A stretch of DNA of 12,122 nt from an uncultured Flavobacteriales bacterium (GTDB lineage Bacteria > Bacteroidota > Bacteroidia > Flavobacteriales_D > Crocinitomicaceae): positions 1 through 12,122 of the forward strand of contig CAIUKX010000613.1 of NCBI GenBank assembly GCA_903899795.1. Direction: 5' to 3'. Shown here piece by piece: positions 1-7,891 of this stretch. Position numbers and translations under genes: made by a program. The number at the start of each line of letters is the position of its first letter. The first letter of the stretch is position 1. The notes beneath the pieces were generated by a model that was not told where the DNA came from, searched no databases, and saw only the letters and a program-made list of their open reading frames with translations.

Positions 1-1401
1 CAGTGCGCCAATACCGGTGTTTTTTTCTTCTAAAAACGATTTGAAAGATGTATCTATTGAATCGGCAGTATAATCAGAAATAGAAGATAATCGTTCTAAC
101 CATTCCTGCATTAATGGGGTTGTTTCTTCTTTCCATTTTTTACTTACTGTCTGATCATCGTATTCTTCAGGTCTTGAAAATAAGTAGGCACCTTCTTTTA
201 ATATATCTTTTATAAAAGTTGCTCTTTCTTTCATTAAATGACAAATTGTTTTCAGTTTATCGAAATCGTAAGGATGATCCAGTTCTTGTTTTAATAAGTT
301 AGCTAGATGCTCATCTGAAGCTGATCTCAGGTAATGTTGTTGAAACCACTTTGTTTTTTCTGCATCAAATTTTGCTCCTGCTTTCGCTACCCGATTCAAT
401 GTAAAAACTTCTTCTAATTCTTTCAGTGAAAAAATTTCTTGCGTTGTTCCAGGATTCCAGCCTAAAAACGCAAGCATGTTAATGAATGCTTCAGGGAAAT
501 AACCACTCTCTCGATAACCGGTAATTTTTTCCATTTCTCCGGTTTTACTATCCAAAAATTCACCACTTAAAGGAAATACAGGGAAACCTAAACGATCTCC
601 ATCTCTTTTACTTAGTTTTCCATTTCCATCTGGGCGAAGCAACAAGGAAAGGTGCGCAAATTGTGGGGCTTCCCAGCCAAAAGCTTCATACAATAAAACA
701 TGCAATGGAGCTGAAGGAAGCCATTCCTCCCCACGTATAACATGACTAATTTCCATCAAGTGATCATCCACAATATTTGCCAAGTGATAAGTAGGCATAC
801 CATCGCTTTTAAACAAAACTTTATCGTCGAGGTTGTTAGTATTGACAACCACCCAGCCTCGGATTAGATCTTCGAATCGAACATCTTTATTACGTGGCAT
901 TTTCATACGGATAACATATGGGTCTCCATCTTTCAAACGTTTTTCAACTTCATCAGCCGGTAAGGTGAGTGAATTTTTTAAAGATGTTCTTGTTACGCCA
1001 TTGTATTGCCAATTAGGCATTCCCATTGCTTTAGCTTGTTCTCTTACAGCATCCAATTCTTCAGGTGTGTCAAAAGCGTAATATGCACTTTCGTTGGCAA
1101 TTAATTGTTCAGCAAATGGTTTGTACATTTCCTTTCGTTCCGATTGGATATATGGACCATAATTACCTCCTATTGCAGGACCTTCAGTTGGCATTATTCC
1201 ACACCATTTTAAAGATTCCATGATGTATTCTTGTGCACCGGGAACAAATCGTGCTTGATCCGTATCCTCAATACGTATAATGAAAGTACCGTTGTTTTTT
1301 TTCGCAAACAAATAATTGTATAAAGCAGTTCTTACTCCTCCCATGTGTAAAGGACCAGTTGGAGAAGGAGCAAATCTGACGCGTACAGGTTTTTCTGACA
1401 T
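1..1401 (-). CDS. gltX: Glutamyl-tRNA synthetase (GluRS), C-terminus cut by window edge
   Basis: Class I aminoacyl-tRNA synthetase that charges tRNA-Glu with glutamate in the cytoplasm. The minus-strand reading frame is open from the ATG at 1401 to the window edge, 467 codons without a stop. The protein opens MSEKPVRVRFAPSPTGPLHM, with the HIGH-type ATP motif HMGG at residues 19-22 and the KMSKS-type loop as KLSKR at about residues 262-266. Conserved stretches RIEDTDQ, IRGEEW and the LGWNPG segment after the catalytic core are present. Family members in this phylum are about 500 residues, so roughly 40 residues of the anticodon-binding domain should lie left of the window. The start is chosen because the catalytic motif follows it at the usual distance and a promoter-like box ends only 13 bases upstream. 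It is divergent from the DUF4175 gene. No internal disruption is visible. Identification is secure. Confidence 0.96.
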   Translation of the reverse strand, partial: MSEKPVRVRFAPSPTGPLHMGGVRTALYNYLFAKKNNGTFIIRIEDTDQARFVPGAQEYIMESLKWCGIMPTEGPAIGGNYGPYIQSERKEMYKPFAEQLIANESAYYAFDTPEELDAVREQAKAMGMPNWQYNGVTRTSLKNSLTLPADEVEKRLKDGDPYVIRMKMPRNKDVRFEDLIRGWVVVNTNNLDDKVLFKSDGMPTYHLANIVDDHLMEISHVIRGEEWLPSAPLHVLLYEAFGWEAPQFAHLSLLLRPDGNGKLSKRDGDRLGFPVFPLSGEFLDSKTGEMEKITGYRESGYFPEAFINMLAFLGWNPGTTQEIFSLKELEEVFTLNRVAKAGAKFDAEKTKWFQQHYLRSASDEHLANLLKQELDHPYDFDKLKTICHLMKERATFIKDILKEGAYLFSRPEEYDDQTVSKKWKEETTPLMQEWLERLSSISDYTADSIDTSFKSFLEEKNTGIGAL

Positions 1402-1706
1402 AAAATTTTTTTTGCAAAGGTAGTTAATTTGATGCTGAATGTTGATTCCTAAATGTTGAATTAATCCATCTGGAAGCAATCTTTTGTGAAATTGACTTGA
1501 TTTTTTTGATTTTTCCATTAAAATGAGACCTTATAGTTTCTGAAAGAATTTCAGGGATGACCTAATTTTAGTCTAATGTCTTGCGTCTTGGAGCGCAGCT
1601 GTCTTTTGTCTGTATTTTGTTAAAAAATGTTGTTTTATCTGGAAATGTACTATTTCATTGACAAATAAGTTATACATTAGTAGGTTAGTGTGATAGAGCC
1701 GGTTTT
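1402..1706. other. Non-coding region between gltX and the DUF4175 gene
   Basis: This 305-bp AT-rich stretch lies between two divergent genes. I see no convincing coding sequence, tRNA or structured RNA in it. It holds the gltX promoter box (1415-1422, minus). For the plus-strand cluster the only promoter-like sequence is a shortened -7 box, TATTTTG, at 1613-1619, with a TTG about 22 bases upstream (1588-1590). This is one base short of the TAnnTTTG consensus and therefore weak. A small perfect inverted repeat, CTGAAA-gaa-TTTCAG, sits at 1540-1554, too short to assign a role. No Shine-Dalgarno sequence precedes the ATG at 1707. Confidence 0.6.
1415..1422 (-). promoter_or_regulatory. Candidate -7 promoter box for gltX
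   Basis: Read on the minus strand this is TACCTTTG, an exact match to the Bacteroidota -7 consensus TAnnTTTG. It ends 13 bases before the gltX ATG, implying a very short leader. No clear TTG-type -33 element lies 17-21 bases further upstream, which lowers confidence. Confidence 0.45.
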
Positions 1707-4700
1707 ATGGGAGCATTTGATAAATTAATTGAACAGATTGATGCGTTTATTCGCAAGTTTTACAAGAATGAAATGGTGAAAGGACTTTTCCTGTTTTCAG
1801 GAGTTTTTCTGTTTTCCATTCTCTTAACAACTTCTTTGGAGTATTTCGGTCGCTTTAATTCTGCAGTAAGGGCTGTACTCTTTTTTAGTTTTATTATTTT
1901 AAATGTTTTCATTCTTATTAGATATATTATCATGCCTGTTTCCAAACTTTTTTCTTTTGGAAAAAAAATCAACCGTTATCAGGCTTCTGAAATTATTGGT
2001 AAGTTTTTCCCAACCATTTCAGATCGCCTTCTCAATACTTTGCAATTGGATGATGCACTTCATCAAAACGAAGGTAATTTTGAATTGATTCGGGCCAGTG
2101 TTGCTCAACGATCTGCTAATTTGAGTGTTGTACCTTTTGCCTCAGCGATTAATATTAAGGAAGAAAACAAGAAGTACTTAAAATACCTTATTCCACTGCT
2201 TTTGGTGTTTTTATCTATTGCAGTTTTCTTACCAAGTATCTTAACACAAGGTACGGAAAGAGTAGTCAACTATTCTACTCAATACAAACCAACAGCTCCG
2301 TTTGACTTTATTCTACAGAACAATTCTTTGACTGTTGATGAAGGTGAGGATTTAGCTGTTCAGGTTCGGCTTTCCGGTTCTCAATTTCCGGATAAAATTT
2401 ACCTGGTTAGTGATCAGGGAAAGTTTTTAATGACCATGAATGGTAAGAATTCTGCAGAAGGAGTTTTAAAGAAAATCCACGCAAATACACCCTTCTTTTT
2501 TGAAGGAAATGATTTTCAAAGTCAGGTATATACTGTTAATGTGCTTCAAAAATCTACTATTGGTAAATTAGAGGCTACGCTTGTCTTCCCAGCGTATTTG
2601 GGACGACAAAATGAAGTTGTTTCAAATGTTGGTGATATGTCGGTACCTGAAGGTACTTATGTTGAGTGGAGTGTGTTAACCAAAAACACAAATAAAGTTC
2701 GTTTTCTGTTCAATAACCAACCAAATATTTTTGATACAGAGGGATTTAAGATTAAAAAACGGGTTTTGGATCCAACAAGAGTAAAGATTGAATTGACCAA
2801 TTCTCAAAGTGGAAAAGTTGATTCTTCAGGCTTCAATATTGCTGTTATACGAGATGCACATCCTTCTATTATTTTAGATGAAAAGAAAGATACGATTGCT
2901 GATGGACTTCGTTATTTTGTTGGTTCTATAGCTGATGATTATGGACTTTCCTCTTTGAAATTTGTCTATACGATATCAAGTGAAGGAGGTAAAAAGAAGG
3001 AAAATTCGATGTCTGTGACTAAGGTTGTTGGAACAGAAATGCCATTTGATTTTGCTGTTGATTTTCGTCGTGAAAATGTAAAAATCAATGATAAGATAGA
3101 ATATTATTTTGTTGTCAATGATAATGATGGTGTTCATGGAAGTAAATCTACACGAAGTCAGACGTTTACATACCAGCTTCCAAGTTTGGAGCAATTAATT
3201 GAAAAACGTAGTGATGAGCAGGAAGCAGCGAAAGAAAGTTTAAGTGATATTCTTCGAAAAACAGAAGATTTTAAAAAAAATGTGGATCGCCTGAAAAAGG
3301 AATTAATGAATTCAAAAAGCAGGGATTTCAATAAAATGAATCAGGTTCAGCAACTTCAGGAAGATCAAAAATCACTACAAAAATCGCTCGAACTGATGCA
3401 AAAGCAGATGGAGCAAAGTACAGAGGAGAAAAATCAACTTTCAGAAATTGATAAGGATATTCTTGAAAAGCAAGAGATGATAGAAAAGCTTCTGGAAGAA
3501 GTTATGGATGATGAATTATTAGACCTTTTGAACAAGCTTGAAGAGTTGATGAAAAAGGATGATAAGGAAGAAATCAATGAGAAAATGGATCAAATTGAAA
3601 TGTCTTCCGAGGATATGAAAAAGCAATTGGATCGTAGTTTGGAAATGCTGAAAAAACTGCAGGTTAATGAAAAAATAGATGACATCGAAAAGGAATTATT
3701 GAATCTTTCTAAGGAACAGGATGAACTTAAAAGTGATATTGAAAAAGAGAAGATTTCCGAGGAAAAAGGAGTTGAAAAACAAGAAGATCTCAACAAGAAA
3801 TTTGATGCTTTGAAGGAGGATATGAAAGAGATGGAAAAGCTGAATCAGGAGTTGGAAAAACCGATGAAATTGGATAGTCAGGAGCAGCAGAAAGAAAAGA
3901 TTTCGGAAGAAATGAAGCAATCATCTGATGAGTTGGGTAAAGGAAAAAAGAAAAAGGCTGGTGAGAACCAAAAATCTGCTGCTGAGGATATGAAGAAGAT
4001 GGCCGAAGCATTGGATGAGCAACAAAAAGAAGCTAATAAGAAAGAAAAAGAGGAAGATATTAATACGCTTCGATCCATTTTGGAGAATTTAATGACTTTG
4101 AGTTTTGATCAGGAAGATGTGATGAATAAATTCGCAAGAGTTTCTGATTCAGATCCTGCCTACAGAAAATATGGTAGAAAACAACGTTCTATAATGGATG
4201 ATACTCGTGTTGTTAAAGATAGTCTTGAAGCTTTAGCTAAACGTCAACCTAAAATAGCAACTTTTATTGATAAGGAATTAAATGATATCAAAAGTAATTT
4301 TGGTGAAGTTTTAGAAGATGTCGACGAGCACCACAGACGTGATTTGGGAGTTCACCAACAATCAGTTATGACTTCTTATAATAATCTCGCTTTACTTCTC
4401 AATGAGGTACTTCAAAGTATGCAGCAACAAATGAATTCTGAATCTAAAGGTTCTGGTAGTTGTGATAACCCTGGAGTTAAAGGTAAACCAAAACCGGGTG
4501 ATGGAATGAGTTCTGGTGATATGAAAGAAATGCTGAAAAAGCAATTGGAACAAATGGAAAAAGGTCCTAATCCAGGTGGTAAAAAACCAGGTGATAAACC
4601 AGGGCAAGGTCAAGAAGGAAATATGGGAATGGGAGGTTTAGGTAACAAGCAAATAGCTAAAATGGCTGCTGAACAAACTGCTATGCGCCAGAAATTGGAG

Positions 4701-5063
4701 CAGATGAAAAATGAGCTTAATAAAGACGGTAAGGGAACAGGTAATAAACTTAATCCTCTTATTAACGAATTGGAAAAACAAGAAAAGGATTTGATTAATA
4801 AAAACTTCTCTCCTGAAATGATTAAGCGTCAAAGAAACATTATGACTCGTCTTTTAGAATCAGAGAAAGCGCTGATGGAGAGAGGTTTCGAGGATAAAAG
4901 AGAGTCAAAAGAAGGAAAAAATCCAAATTTTGGTAACCAAATTCGATTTGATGAGTATAACAAACAAAAGCTCAACCAAATTGAATTGTTGCGTTCTGTG
5001 GACCCTGTATATCGTAAGTATTACAAGGATAAAGCAAATGAATACTTCAATAGAGCAAATTGA
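1707..5063 (+). CDS. DUF4175-family large membrane protein with long coiled coil
   Basis: Function unknown. The 1118-residue protein has the architecture of the DUF4175 proteins of Bacteroidota. A charged N-terminus (MGAFDKLIEQIDAFIRKFYK) is followed by hydrophobic segments at about residues 25-46, 54-78 and 158-180. A mixed region with beta-rich appearance follows to about residue 490. A highly charged Glu/Lys/Met-rich coiled coil covers about residues 490-800, and a Gly/Pro/Lys/Gln-rich low-complexity linker about 910-980. A conserved-looking tail ends in SVDPVYRKYYKDKANEYFNR. Three membrane segments with a short N-terminus would place the large C-terminal part outside the cytoplasmic membrane, but this topology is inference. 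It is the first gene of a cluster with the ATPase and ybeY: its stop lies 22 bases before the preferred start of the next gene. The ATG fits the family N-terminus but has no Shine-Dalgarno sequence. Family assignment is by recognition of architecture, not a database match. Confidence 0.85.
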   Translation: MGAFDKLIEQIDAFIRKFYKNEMVKGLFLFSGVFLFSILLTTSLEYFGRFNSAVRAVLFFSFIILNVFILIRYIIMPVSKLFSFGKKINRYQASEIIGKFFPTISDRLLNTLQLDDALHQNEGNFELIRASVAQRSANLSVVPFASAINIKEENKKYLKYLIPLLLVFLSIAVFLPSILTQGTERVVNYSTQYKPTAPFDFILQNNSLTVDEGEDLAVQVRLSGSQFPDKIYLVSDQGKFLMTMNGKNSAEGVLKKIHANTPFFFEGNDFQSQVYTVNVLQKSTIGKLEATLVFPAYLGRQNEVVSNVGDMSVPEGTYVEWSVLTKNTNKVRFLFNNQPNIFDTEGFKIKKRVLDPTRVKIELTNSQSGKVDSSGFNIAVIRDAHPSIILDEKKDTIADGLRYFVGSIADDYGLSSLKFVYTISSEGGKKKENSMSVTKVVGTEMPFDFAVDFRRENVKINDKIEYYFVVNDNDGVHGSKSTRSQTFTYQLPSLEQLIEKRSDEQEAAKESLSDILRKTEDFKKNVDRLKKELMNSKSRDFNKMNQVQQLQEDQKSLQKSLELMQKQMEQSTEEKNQLSEIDKDILEKQEMIEKLLEEVMDDELLDLLNKLEELMKKDDKEEINEKMDQIEMSSEDMKKQLDRSLEMLKKLQVNEKIDDIEKELLNLSKEQDELKSDIEKEKISEEKGVEKQEDLNKKFDALKEDMKEMEKLNQELEKPMKLDSQEQQKEKISEEMKQSSDELGKGKKKKAGENQKSAAEDMKKMAEALDEQQKEANKKEKEEDINTLRSILENLMTLSFDQEDVMNKFARVSDSDPAYRKYGRKQRSIMDDTRVVKDSLEALAKRQPKIATFIDKELNDIKSNFGEVLEDVDEHHRRDLGVHQQSVMTSYNNLALLLNEVLQSMQQQMNSESKGSGSCDNPGVKGKPKPGDGMSSGDMKEMLKKQLEQMEKGPNPGGKKPGDKPGQGQEGNMGMGGLGNKQIAKMAAEQTAMRQKLEQMKNELNKDGKGTGNKLNPLINELEKQEKDLINKNFSPEMIKRQRNIMTRLLESEKALMERGFEDKRESKEGKNPNFGNQIRFDEYNKQKLNQIELLRSVDPVYRKYYKDKANEYFNRAN

Positions 5064-5085
5064 TTATTGTTGTTATTTGTATTCT

Positions 5086-5499
5086 ATGAAAGAAGGTTTT
5101 ACAATTGTTGATACGATATCTATTCCGTCAGAATATGCTGCAGTAAGTAAAGTTGAAACTTTAGTTGATAAGGTATGTAATGATTTAGGTATACAGGAAG
5201 ATTATTACGGAAACGTGTTAATTGCTGTTACTGAGGCCGTTAACAACGCTATTCAACATGGGAATTTGTTCAAAACAGAATTACTTGTGAGTGTTTCTGT
5301 TGGGGATAAAAGTGAAGAGTTTTGCTTTACTGTAAAAGATCAAGGTAATGGTTTCGATTTTGATCATCTCCCCGACCCTACTGCTCCCGAGAATATTGAA
5401 AAGGAGAACGGAAGAGGAATTTATTTAATGAAAAGTCTTGCTGATGAGGTTGAATTTGAGGACAACGGTAAGACTGTAAGCATCTATTTTTCAAAATAA
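5086..5499 (+). CDS. RsbW/SpoIIAB-like ATP-binding protein (putative anti-sigma or regulatory kinase)
   Basis: Small 137-residue GHKL/HATPase domain protein of the anti-sigma-factor kinase type. The ATP site is complete: N-box ITEAVNNAIQH-like segment with Glu50, Asn53/Asn54 and His58; G1 box DQGNGF at 85-90; G2 box NGRGIYLM at 108-115. There is no sensor or phospho-acceptor histidine domain. The family includes serine kinases that hold sigma factors and phosphorylate STAS antagonists, but no sigma factor or STAS partner is encoded here, so the target is unknown. The start at 5086 (MKEGFTIVDT) fits the usual length of the family. An in-frame ATG at 5038 has an AAGGA eight bases upstream (5025-5029) and would add 16 residues containing two Cys while overlapping the DUF4175 gene by 26 bases, so it is a real alternative. 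The gene ends one base before the ybeY start codon, indicating co-transcription and probable translational coupling. Confidence 0.85.
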   Translation: MKEGFTIVDTISIPSEYAAVSKVETLVDKVCNDLGIQEDYYGNVLIAVTEAVNNAIQHGNLFKTELLVSVSVGDKSEEFCFTVKDQGNGFDFDHLPDPTAPENIEKENGRGIYLMKSLADEVEFEDNGKTVSIYFSK

Positions 5500-5500
5500 T

Positions 5501-5932
5501 ATGCTGAACTTTTTTTTTGAAGATGTTGATGAAATAGAATTTGATTCGAATCTTTATACGAGTTGGATCAATGAAGTCTGTTTACTAGAATTCAAGGAAT
5601 TGTCTGAGGTTAATCTCGTTTTTTGCTCAGATGAGTATCTTTATGATATGAATGTTCAACATCTAAATCATGATTACTTTACTGATATTATCACTTTTGA
5701 TTATTGTGTAGATAAGCAAATTATTGGTGATTTGTTTATTTCAATTGATCGTGTGAGTGATAATGCTGTTTCTTTTTCTGTTCCGTTTTTTGAAGAATTG
5801 AATCGTGTAATTATACATGGGGTTTTACATCTTTGTGGCTATAAGGATAAGACAGATGTTGATATAAAAGTCATGAGGTCTAAAGAAGATTTATATATTT
5901 CAAAGATTGTTTCACGTGAAACATTTGATTAG
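5501..5932 (+). CDS. ybeY: Endoribonuclease YbeY, 16S rRNA 3'-end maturation and ribosome quality control
   Basis: Single-strand-specific metallo-endoribonuclease of the UPF0054 family that acts on the 3' end of 16S rRNA. The 143-residue product has the family core: LNHDYFTDIITFDY (residues 55-68), the GDLFISIDRV strand-helix (76-85), and the metal site IHGVLHLCGYKDKT. The ligands are His106 and His110, with Asp116 at the position where most bacteria have a third His (H3xH5xH). The Asp form is, as far as I know, usual in Bacteroidota and not a sign of inactivation. The length is normal. The start lies one base after the preceding stop, with no Shine-Dalgarno sequence, so coupling is likely. 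The last codons (VSRETF) are spelled by an exact parS palindrome, and the stop codon forms the first bases of the terminator stem. It is the last gene of the DUF4175-ATPase-ybeY cluster. Confidence 0.95.
   Translation: MLNFFFEDVDEIEFDSNLYTSWINEVCLLEFKELSEVNLVFCSDEYLYDMNVQHLNHDYFTDIITFDYCVDKQIIGDLFISIDRVSDNAVSFSVPFFEELNRVIIHGVLHLCGYKDKTDVDIKVMRSKEDLYISKIVSRETFD
5908..5923. other. parS: parS site 1 (ParB-binding centromere sequence), inside ybeY
   Basis: TGTTTCACGTGAAACA is an exact 16-bp palindrome identical to the widely conserved chromosomal parS consensus bound by ParB (Spo0J). It lies in the last codons of ybeY, reading Val-Ser-Arg-Glu-Thr in frame. Two further copies occur within 2 kb, which makes chance very unlikely. 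No parA or parB gene is in the window. Confidence 0.92.
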
Positions 5933-5962
5933 GCTCTAATGAAATTAGAGCCTATTTTTTTT
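5931..5962 (+). terminator. Intrinsic terminator after ybeY
   Basis: A perfect 10-bp stem, AGGCTCTAAT paired with ATTAGAGCCT, closes on a 3-base GAA loop and is followed, after one A, by eight T (5955-5962). The stem begins within the ybeY stop codon. There is no T-run on the other side, so it works only in the plus direction and closes the DUF4175-ATPase-ybeY transcription unit. It separates that unit from mnmG, which has its own promoter candidate, and it lies between parS sites 1 and 2. Confidence 0.92.
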
Positions 5963-5978
5963 GTCAAGAAATTGGGTG

Positions 5979-5986
5979 TAACTTTG
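5979..5986 (+). promoter_or_regulatory. Candidate -7 promoter box for mnmG, overlapping parS
   Basis: TAACTTTG matches the Bacteroidota -7 consensus TAnnTTTG exactly. A TTG at 5961-5963, at the end of the terminator T-run, could act as the -33 element but with a short 15-base spacer. The last two bases of the box are the first two of parS site 2, so the expected start of transcription, about 5 to 7 bases downstream, falls in the middle of that site. A promoter is needed here because the upstream unit ends in a strong terminator. Confidence 0.6.
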
Positions 5987-6000
5987 TTTCACGTGAAACA
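5985..6000. other. parS: parS site 2, upstream of mnmG
   Basis: Second exact copy of TGTTTCACGTGAAACA, 77 bases after the start of site 1 and ending 14 bases before the mnmG ATG. It lies on the predicted mnmG transcription start, so bound ParB could interfere with mnmG transcription. The site call rests on exact consensus match and clustering; the regulatory consequence is inference. Confidence 0.93.
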
Positions 6001-6014
6001 TTAATTTTTTTGTT

Positions 6015-7889
6015 ATGTTGAAGGAGTATGATGTGATTGTTGTGGGTGGTGGACACGCAGGCTGCGAAGCAGCTAACGCGGCAGCAAAGTTGGGGAGTTC
6101 AGTTTTGTTGGTGACGATGAATATGAATACAATCGCTCAAATGAGTTGTAATCCAGCAATGGGTGGTGTGGCAAAAGGTCAAATTGTTCGCGAAATAGAT
6201 GCGCTAGGTGGTGGCTCTGGAATTGTTAGTGATAAAAGCGCTATTCAGTTTCGAATGTTGAATATGTCAAAAGGACCAGCTATGTGGTCGCCCAGAACAC
6301 AGAATGATAGAATGAAATTTGCTGAGGAGTGGCGCTTGCTTTTGGAAAGAAATTTAAATGTTGATTTTTGGCAAGACATGTGCTCAGGTTTAATTGTTGA
6401 AGACAATGTTGTTCGTGGAATCCGAACCTCTCTTGGAATAGATATTTTTTCAAAATCAGTTGTTTTGACAAATGGCACTTTTTTGAATGGCTTGATTCAT
6501 ATGGGTGAAAAACAATTTGGTGGTGGGCGTGCAGCTGAAAGAAATTCTGTTGGAATAACCGAGGATTTGGTGAAGCTGGGTTTTGTTTCTGGAAGAATGA
6601 AAACAGGGACGCCACCACGTGTGGATGGACGAAGCCTTGATTATTCTAAAATGGAGGTTCAACCAGGTGATGAGAATCCTTCGAAGTTTAGTTTTTCCTC
6701 TGAAACTTCTCCCCTTCCAAAACAACGCCCATGTTATGTTACATATACAAATCAAGAAACGCATAATGTTTTAAAAACGGGGTTTGATCGATCGCCAATG
6801 TTTAATGGCTCGATACAAAGTACCGGACCTAGATATTGTCCAAGTATTGAAGATAAGATAAATCGTTTTGCTGATAAAGACCGTCATCAAATATTTGTAG
6901 AACCTGAAGGTTGGGATACAGTGGAAATTTACGTAAATGGATTCAGTACATCTTTGCCTGAGGAAGTTCAATTAGAAGCATTGAGAACTATACCTGGTTT
7001 CGAGAACGTAAAAATGTTCCGACCTGGTTATGCTATTGAATATGATTACTTCCCTCCTACTCAGTTGAAACATACACTTGAAACAAAACTGATTTCTGGT
7101 TTGTATTTTGCTGGTCAAGTTAACGGAACGACTGGTTATGAAGAAGCAGCGTGCCAAGGATTAATGGCTGGAATTAATGCCCATCGAAAAATAAATGGAA
7201 ATGATCCATTTATTCTACAAAGGAGTGATGCATACATTGGAGTACTTATTGATGATTTGATAACTAAGGGGACTGATGAACCTTATAGAATGTTTACTAG
7301 TCGGGCTGAGTACCGTATTTTACTTCGTCAAGATAATGCTGATGTTCGATTAACCCCTATTGGCCATGCTATCGGTTTAGCTTCTAATGAAGCTCTAGAG
7401 AGAGTTGAAGAAAAAATATTAGGAACTATCAAGCTTCAAAAGTCATTAAGAAAGGAAGGTGTTATACCTGAATTAGCAAATAAAGTATTATTAAGCCGAG
7501 ACAGTGCAGTAATAAACCAACAAGTAAAATTGAGTAGTTTAATTACTCGTCCTCAAATTACGATACAGGATGTTTTAGATATGAGTTCTGAATCTAAAGC
7601 TTTGGCAAAAGAATTGTTTGAGATTGATCCCGAGATAATTTCGCAGACTGAAATTTTATTGAAATATGAGGGGTATATACAACGTGAGGAAGACGTTGCT
7701 AAGAAAATGAATCGTATGGAGAATTTATCAATCCTAGCTTCTATTGATTATTCTTCAATGAAAAGTTTAAGTATTGAGGCGAGACAAAAACTTACAAAGA
7801 TTGAACCAACAACTATTGGTCAAGCTTCAAGAGTGAGTGGTGTTTCTCCTTCTGATATTGCCGTACTATTAATTCATATCGGAAAATAG
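6015..7889 (+). CDS. mnmG: MnmG, tRNA uridine-34 5-carboxymethylaminomethyl modification enzyme (GidA)
   Basis: FAD-dependent enzyme that, with the GTPase MnmE, builds the cmnm5 or nm5 group on wobble uridine 34 of certain tRNAs using methylene-tetrahydrofolate. The 624-residue product has the usual length. Evidence in order: the FAD dinucleotide fold DVIVVGGGHAGCEAA (residues 6-20), the MSCNPAMGGVAKGQIVREID segment near residues 43-62, the first GidA signature GPRYCPSIEDK (about 271-281), the second signature AGQVNGTTGYEEAACQG (about 366-382), and the C-terminal helical tRNA/MnmE-binding domain ending GQASRVSGVSPSDIAVLLIHI (about 602-622). The ATG is chosen because the FAD motif follows at once and no earlier in-frame start fits; there is no Shine-Dalgarno sequence. 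It is set off from ybeY by a terminator, has a parS site on each side, and converges on ispG. Identification is secure. Confidence 0.98.
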   Translation: MLKEYDVIVVGGGHAGCEAANAAAKLGSSVLLVTMNMNTIAQMSCNPAMGGVAKGQIVREIDALGGGSGIVSDKSAIQFRMLNMSKGPAMWSPRTQNDRMKFAEEWRLLLERNLNVDFWQDMCSGLIVEDNVVRGIRTSLGIDIFSKSVVLTNGTFLNGLIHMGEKQFGGGRAAERNSVGITEDLVKLGFVSGRMKTGTPPRVDGRSLDYSKMEVQPGDENPSKFSFSSETSPLPKQRPCYVTYTNQETHNVLKTGFDRSPMFNGSIQSTGPRYCPSIEDKINRFADKDRHQIFVEPEGWDTVEIYVNGFSTSLPEEVQLEALRTIPGFENVKMFRPGYAIEYDYFPPTQLKHTLETKLISGLYFAGQVNGTTGYEEAACQGLMAGINAHRKINGNDPFILQRSDAYIGVLIDDLITKGTDEPYRMFTSRAEYRILLRQDNADVRLTPIGHAIGLASNEALERVEEKILGTIKLQKSLRKEGVIPELANKVLLSRDSAVINQQVKLSSLITRPQITIQDVLDMSSESKALAKELFEIDPEIISQTEILLKYEGYIQREEDVAKKMNRMENLSILASIDYSSMKSLSIEARQKLTKIEPTTIGQASRVSGVSPSDIAVLLIHIGK

Positions 7890-7891
7890 TA

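Noticed and set aside
755..775. DnaA-box-like sequence (TCATCCACA) in gltX and scattered TTATCCA-type sequences elsewhere (8791, 9870)
   Set aside because: They are single, imperfect, widely separated and mostly inside genes. There is no cluster or AT-rich unwinding region, so no origin is called despite the parS sites.
1402..1706. A small RNA or short gene in the gltX-DUF4175 gap
   Set aside because: Only a 6-bp hairpin and weak promoter-like pieces are visible, with no open frame having a credible start and no terminator-like structure.
3180..4100. Lys/Glu-rich repetitive DNA in the DUF4175 gene as a repeat array or misassembly
   Set aside because: The reading frame is open throughout and the repetition is only compositional (coiled coil); I see no tandem DNA unit repeated exactly.
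5501..5932. YbeY as possibly inactive because the third metal-binding His is Asp
   Set aside because: The rest of the motif is intact, and the HGxLHLCGYxD form is, to my knowledge, normal for Bacteroidota, so it is a lineage trait rather than decay.
6616..6621. Another CACGTG core inside mnmG, as a possible fourth parS site
   Set aside because: The flanks (ACC on the left, TGG on the right) do not match the TTT/AAA arms of parS; only the six-base core is shared, and it encodes conserved MnmG residues.
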